Below, piece after piece: positions 60,653 to 64,000 of a stretch of 64,000 nucleotides of DNA; position 1 is the stretch's first letter; the number at the start of each line of letters is the position of its first letter. Below the pieces are notes generated by a model. The model made no database searches. It worked only from the letters and a program-made list of their open reading frames with translations, and had not been told where the DNA came from. The stretch comes from Polaribacter sp. Hel_I_88 (GTDB lineage: Bacteria; Bacteroidota; Bacteroidia; Flavobacteriales; Flavobacteriaceae): the NCBI RefSeq assembly GCF_000687935.1, contig NZ_JHZZ01000001.1, positions 3,730,001 to 3,794,000 on the forward strand, in the 5' to 3' direction. The position numbers and the translations under genes were made by a program.

Positions 60653-61834
60653 CTATTTATAACTTCTTTTCTTCATTAATGCTTGACTTTTACTTTCTAT
60701 GGTAGATTTTAATAAGCTAGCCAAATAATAAAAAGGCTTTTTAAAATTCGCAAATCGTAATGAATAATGACTAAATTTTAATAATTTATGAAATTCATTT
60801 TTTATTTCTTCCTCATAATTCCTTAGAAAATTTTCACTAAAATTATTTTGAAGTAAACACTTTTCTATATTTTTTGCAGCAATAATTCCAGACATCATTC
60901 CTGTACCAATACCTTCTTTGTAAAACGCATTAGACAAACCTGCTGCATCTCCTACCAACAAATAACGATCTCCCACAATTTTTTGAGTACCAAAATGAAA
61001 CGGAATCGTCCAACCTCGCCAAGAACCAACTTTGGTTGCTCCTAAAAATTTATCCTTTACTTTATTATGGGTTTTTATAATATGTTCTATCTCTTCAACT
61101 AAATTGATTTGATGCTTTTTAATTTGATCAGACCTACCACCTAAACTTACGTTAACATGACCATCAGCCAATGGAAAAACATAAAAAAATAAGAGAACAT
61201 TTTTATAAATTAACCTGACTTCTGCATCGTTTTTTAATGGTAAATTTTTAACATCTTTAAAATATGCACAAACAAACGTGGACATTAATTTACTGTTTGG
61301 CTTATTTTTCGCTAATTTTCTAGCCACAATAGATTGTGCTCCATCTGCACCAACAATAACCTTCGATAAAATTTCCTTTCCATTTTTTAGCGTAAGAAAA
61401 ACACCATTTTCTCTATTTTCGATTGTTTTAACAGCACTTCCGAAATTTTTGTGAGCATACTTTTCAGACAAATGATTCACTAAAAAATCATCAAAATCGA
61501 TTCTTTTAGCATAAGAAATCACCATATTTCTATCGTTACTTTCTTTAAAATTCACTCGGAAATTATCTGCTATATGTAACTGAATATTCTTGCTATGTAT
61601 AAATTTAGGATTTTTTAAAAAGTTTTGAAATAAATTTCCACCTAAAAGCTCCATAGACTTATAGGCGTATAAAATTAAGCCATCACCACAAGTTTTATCT
61701 CTTGGAAATACTGCTTTGTCAATAATATAATGATGAATTTTTAAATTGGACAACATCATAGATGTTGCAGCACCTGCAGGACCTGCTCCAATAATACACA
61801 CAGCTGTTTTTTCAATAGTTTGCATAGTCATCAC
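60653..61834 (-). CDS. FAD-dependent oxidoreductase, geranylgeranyl reductase-like
   Basis: A 393-aa flavoprotein. The N-terminal dinucleotide-binding loop CIIGAGPAGAATSMML, the second motif VIVGADGAQS and the FAD-binding YLLVGDAAGLSN are present, with RDKTCGDGL near the start as in the geranylgeranyl-reductase/RubR family. Such proteins reduce isoprenoid or related double bonds or hydroxylate aromatics. The substrate is unknown. The start may be any of the first three Met (MMTMQ). It is last in a leftward run with the monooxygenase-domain and GNAT genes. Confidence 0.85.
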   Translation of the reverse strand: MMTMQTIEKTAVCIIGAGPAGAATSMMLSNLKIHHYIIDKAVFPRDKTCGDGLILYAYKSMELLGGNLFQNFLKNPKFIHSKNIQLHIADNFRVNFKESNDRNMVISYAKRIDFDDFLVNHLSEKYAHKNFGSAVKTIENRENGVFLTLKNGKEILSKVIVGADGAQSIVARKLAKNKPNSKLMSTFVCAYFKDVKNLPLKNDAEVRLIYKNVLLFFYVFPLADGHVNVSLGGRSDQIKKHQINLVEEIEHIIKTHNKVKDKFLGATKVGSWRGWTIPFHFGTQKIVGDRYLLVGDAAGLSNAFYKEGIGTGMMSGIIAAKNIEKCLLQNNFSENFLRNYEEEIKNEFHKLLKFSHYSLRFANFKKPFYYLASLLKSTIESKSQALMKKRSYK

Positions 61835-61854
61835 AAATATATAAAAGAAAAATT

Positions 61855-62178
61855 CTAAATCTTCTTTTCAAATCCATATTCAAGTTCAACTTTACAAATA
61901 CGCAATTGGTATTTTTTATACCATTTTTCTCTACCTAAGTTTCTAATTTCTGTATGTTCAATATTATTTTTCCAGGCAGTAATATCCTCTAAAGATTGCC
62001 AATAAGAAACTGTAATCCCTAACTCACTTCTTGCAGATTCAATTCCTAAAAATCCTTTTTGAAGTTTTGCTAAAGCTTCCATTCTTTTGGCTGTTTCTCT
62101 ATAGTTTTCTTGATTATCAGTCAGTATTGTGGTAAAAATAACAGCATAATAGGGCGTTTTTAAATTATCAACAATCAT
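61855..62178 (-). CDS. Antibiotic biosynthesis monooxygenase (ABM)-like protein
   Basis: A 107-aa small protein of the ferredoxin-like ABM fold: YYAVIFTTIL at the start, FLGIESARSELGITVSYW and SLEDITAWKNNIEH in the centre, typical of the ABM family that acts on aromatic or heme-like substrates or as a stress protein. It overlaps the GNAT gene by 4 bp (ATGA-type stop/start), so it is translationally coupled, and the FAD oxidoreductase starts 20 bp after it. Confidence 0.85.
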   Translation of the reverse strand: MIVDNLKTPYYAVIFTTILTDNQENYRETAKRMEALAKLQKGFLGIESARSELGITVSYWQSLEDITAWKNNIEHTEIRNLGREKWYKKYQLRICKVELEYGFEKKI

Positions 62179-62672
62179 AATTCTAATTCGTATTTTGTTT
62201 CTAGTAATTGTAAACCTTCACTTATAAATTTCTTGACAATTTTAAAGTCTAATTTTTCTAAAATCTTGACAGAAGCTTTATTTTCATCAACAACATAGCC
62301 CACTAACTTTTTAAATTTTAATTGTTTACAATATGCAATAGTTCCTTTGCAAACCTCAAAACCATAGCCATTTCCCCAATATTTTTCTAAAAATCGATAC
62401 CCTATTTCATCATCAATTCCATCTTTTACCAAGGCTAAAGTGCCTATAAATTTTTTATCGGATTTTCTTTCAATAGCATAAATCCAAAAATCGTTATAAG
62501 TTTTTTGGTATCGTTCTATTAAATCTAACAACTCTATTTTATTTTCAGAAAGATTTTTAACTTCTCCAGTTGCATATTTTAAAACATTTTGATTACTTTC
62601 TAGCTGATGAAAAGGTGCTAAATCGTCTAAAATCAGTTTTCTAATAAGTAGTCTTTCCGTCTCAAAAATCAT
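62175..62672 (-). CDS. GNAT family N-acetyltransferase (RimJ-like)
   Basis: A 165-aa protein with the FETERLLIRKLILDDLAPF start, IGTLALVKDGIDDEIGYRFLEKYWGNGYGFEV (acetyl-CoA loop with GNGYG) and VVDENKASVKILEKLDF, typical of the RimJ/RimL group that acetylates protein N-termini or other amines. It is the first gene of a leftward three-gene unit. Divergent from mtaB with a 127-bp gap. Confidence 0.92.
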   Translation of the reverse strand: MIFETERLLIRKLILDDLAPFHQLESNQNVLKYATGEVKNLSENKIELLDLIERYQKTYNDFWIYAIERKSDKKFIGTLALVKDGIDDEIGYRFLEKYWGNGYGFEVCKGTIAYCKQLKFKKLVGYVVDENKASVKILEKLDFKIVKKFISEGLQLLETKYELEL

Positions 62673-62683
62673 GAATAATGTTG

Positions 62684-62691
62684 TAAATTTG
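62684..62691 (+). promoter_or_regulatory. -7 promoter element TAAATTTG for mtaB
   Basis: A TAnnTTTG match about 108 nt before the mtaB ATG. The long leader to the ATG at 62800 shows no clear structured element. Confidence 0.5.
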
Positions 62692-62799
62692 CGGAATCAA
62701 AATATTATTTCAGTAAGTCTAAAGTTTTTATAAAAAATTTAAAAACTAAAACGAATTAATAGAATTATAAAACCTCGATGATCGAGTAAAAGTACAAGA

Positions 62800-64000
62800 A
62801 TGATTGCAGATAAAAAAGTAGCTTTTTATACATTAGGTTGCAAATTAAACTTTTCTGAAACCTCTACAATAGCACGTAATTTTGTAAACGAAGGTTTTGA
62901 ACGTGTTGATTTTAATGAGGAAGCAGATATTTACGTAATAAATACCTGTTCTGTTACAGATAATGCTGACAAACGTTTTAAAGCCATTGTAAAAAATGCC
63001 TTAAAGAAAAACGACGAAGCTTTTTTAATTGCTGTAGGTTGTTATGCACAATTAAAACCTGAAGAATTAGCGGCTGTTGATGGTGTAGATTTGGTTTTAG
63101 GTGCTACTGAAAAATTTAATGTTACTTCTTACATTAACGATTTAACTAAAAATAACGTTGGTGAAGTGCATTCTTGTGAAATTGGTGATGCCGATTTTTA
63201 TGTAGGTTCTTATTCTATTGGCGATAGAACTCGTGCCTTTTTAAAAGTACAAGATGGTTGTGATTATAAATGTACGTATTGCACAATTCCTTTAGCTCGT
63301 GGAATTTCTAGAAGCGATACTTTAGAAAATGTGATTGAAAATGCCAAGGAAATAGCATCCAAAGGAATTAAAGAAATTGTTTTGACAGGTGTGAATATTG
63401 GCGATTATGGAAAAGGTGAATTTGGCAATAAAAAACACCAACATACTTTTTTAGATTTGGTAAAAAAACTAGATACTGTAAATGATATTCATCGTTTGCG
63501 AATTTCATCAATAGAACCTAATTTACTAAAGGATGAAACGATTGAATTTGTTTCTGAATCTGAAACTTTTGTGCCTCATTTTCATATTCCTTTACAGTCT
63601 GGAAGTGATGCCTTGCTTAAGAAAATGAAACGCAGATATTTGCGTAAAACCTATACCAATAGAGTTGCAAGAATTAAAGAAGTAATGCCAAATGCTTGTA
63701 TTGGTGTTGATATTATTGTTGGTTTTCCTGGTGAAACAGATGAATTATTTTTAGAAACCTACAATTATCTAAACGAATTAGATATTTCTTATTTACACGT
63801 GTTTACCTATTCTGAAAGACCCAATACTGAAGCTGTAAATTTAGGTGGTGTCGTTCCTAAAAAAACACGTGCAAAACGTAGTAAAATGCTGCGTGGTTTA
63901 TCAGCTAAAAAAAGACGTTCTTTTTATGAAAGTCAATTAGGGAATTCCTTGACTGTTTTATTCGAAAATGAGAATAAAGAAGGGTACATCAATGGATTTA
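62800..64000 (+). CDS. mtaB: tRNA (t6A37) methylthiotransferase MtaB, 3' end outside the window
   Basis: At least 400 residues of a radical-SAM enzyme that converts t6A37 to ms2t6A37. The N-terminal domain has three cluster cysteines (YTLGCKLNFSE, INTCSVTDNADK, VGCYAQLKPEE). The radical-SAM motif CDYKCTYC-TIPLARG gives the C-x3-C-x2-C cluster, followed by GVNIGDYG, SSIEPNLL and FPGETDE. The start is ATG 62800. The C-terminal TRAM-like domain begins near the end of the window, and the frame is open at position 64000, so the gene is cut by the window edge rather than truncated in the genome. Confidence 0.95.
   Translation, partial: MIADKKVAFYTLGCKLNFSETSTIARNFVNEGFERVDFNEEADIYVINTCSVTDNADKRFKAIVKNALKKNDEAFLIAVGCYAQLKPEELAAVDGVDLVLGATEKFNVTSYINDLTKNNVGEVHSCEIGDADFYVGSYSIGDRTRAFLKVQDGCDYKCTYCTIPLARGISRSDTLENVIENAKEIASKGIKEIVLTGVNIGDYGKGEFGNKKHQHTFLDLVKKLDTVNDIHRLRISSIEPNLLKDETIEFVSESETFVPHFHIPLQSGSDALLKKMKRRYLRKTYTNRVARIKEVMPNACIGVDIIVGFPGETDELFLETYNYLNELDISYLHVFTYSERPNTEAVNLGGVVPKKTRAKRSKMLRGLSAKKRRSFYESQLGNSLTVLFENENKEGYINGF

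Noticed and set aside
1-64000. rRNA, tRNA or transposase genes
   Set aside because: Scanned by eye; no cloverleaf-like GTTCRANYC segment with a matching acceptor stem, no rRNA signature and no DDE or HUH motif protein was found. A tRNAscan or Infernal run could still reveal something small.

Overview
The window is an AT-rich (roughly 30% GC by eye), densely coded chromosome segment of a Bacteroidota bacterium, most likely a marine member of the Flavobacteriaceae (Polaribacter/Tenacibaculum-like). The evidence is a GldI-type gliding-motility lipoprotein, many lipoproteins with Bacteroidota-style N-termini, several upstream regions with the Bacteroidota -7 promoter motif TAnnTTTG, weak Shine-Dalgarno signals, and intergenic repeats of a kind common in flavobacterial genomes. 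No rRNA, tRNA, CRISPR array, transposase or prophage was recognised.

Layout. 0.3-2.2 kb: an outer-membrane beta-barrel protein and a two-FAS1-domain lipoprotein. 2.4-11.9 kb: a divergent five-gene amidoligase/peptide-modification locus, with a circularly permuted ATP-grasp and an alpha-E protein leftward, and a transglutaminase-DUF2126 protein, a second ATP-grasp/alpha-E fusion and a second transglutaminase rightward. 12-20.2 kb: mixed genes, including two duplicated 67-aa proteins, YihY, a peroxiredoxin-like protein, an Old Yellow Enzyme, HPF, an EamA transporter, a LytTR regulator, and a small-protein cluster with a Pmp3/YqaE peptide and charged small proteins. 20.3-23.6 kb: an unrecognised helical protein and a carboxypeptidase-regulatory-domain protein.

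23.7-32.1 kb: a complete leftward histidine operon (hisG-D-C-B-H-A-F-IE) preceded by a histidine-rich leader peptide and terminator, which together form a readable attenuator. Its intergenic gaps are full of short palindromic repeats, and two of these appear to lie in frame inside the hisH and hisIE coding regions. 33-48.9 kb: ttcA, a LysE-type exporter, pyrD, a TPR lipoprotein, pheT, a TlpA-like thioredoxin, an LtaS-like sulfatase, a PAP2 phosphatase, three consecutive PPIase lipoproteins including gldI, nrnA, ndk and a metalloprotease-like lipoprotein.

49.1-52.6 kb is an accessory island. Three unrelated genes in the same orientation are separated by long, imperfect, bulged inverted repeats that look like integron attC sites but have a different core (GTTGGC/GCCAAC). 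Each gene is bracketed by inverted copies of its own core sequence. A further single unit with the same site lies at 32.3-32.85 kb. The first gene of the island is an AAA ATPase fused to a DUF4435/TOPRIM-like domain, which resembles the PARIS (AriA/AriB) anti-phage proteins. 52.7-64 kb returns to core genes: a DUF721 protein, recF, a TPR protein, ribH, mutL, two rhomboid proteases, an EEP-family protein, an FAD oxidoreductase, and mtaB, which is cut by the window end.

The strongest candidates for something under-described are the attC-like cassette array with its defence-like cargo, the amidoligase locus with one apparently active and one degenerate ATP-grasp/alpha-E set, and the repeat-invaded his operon with its leader peptide.
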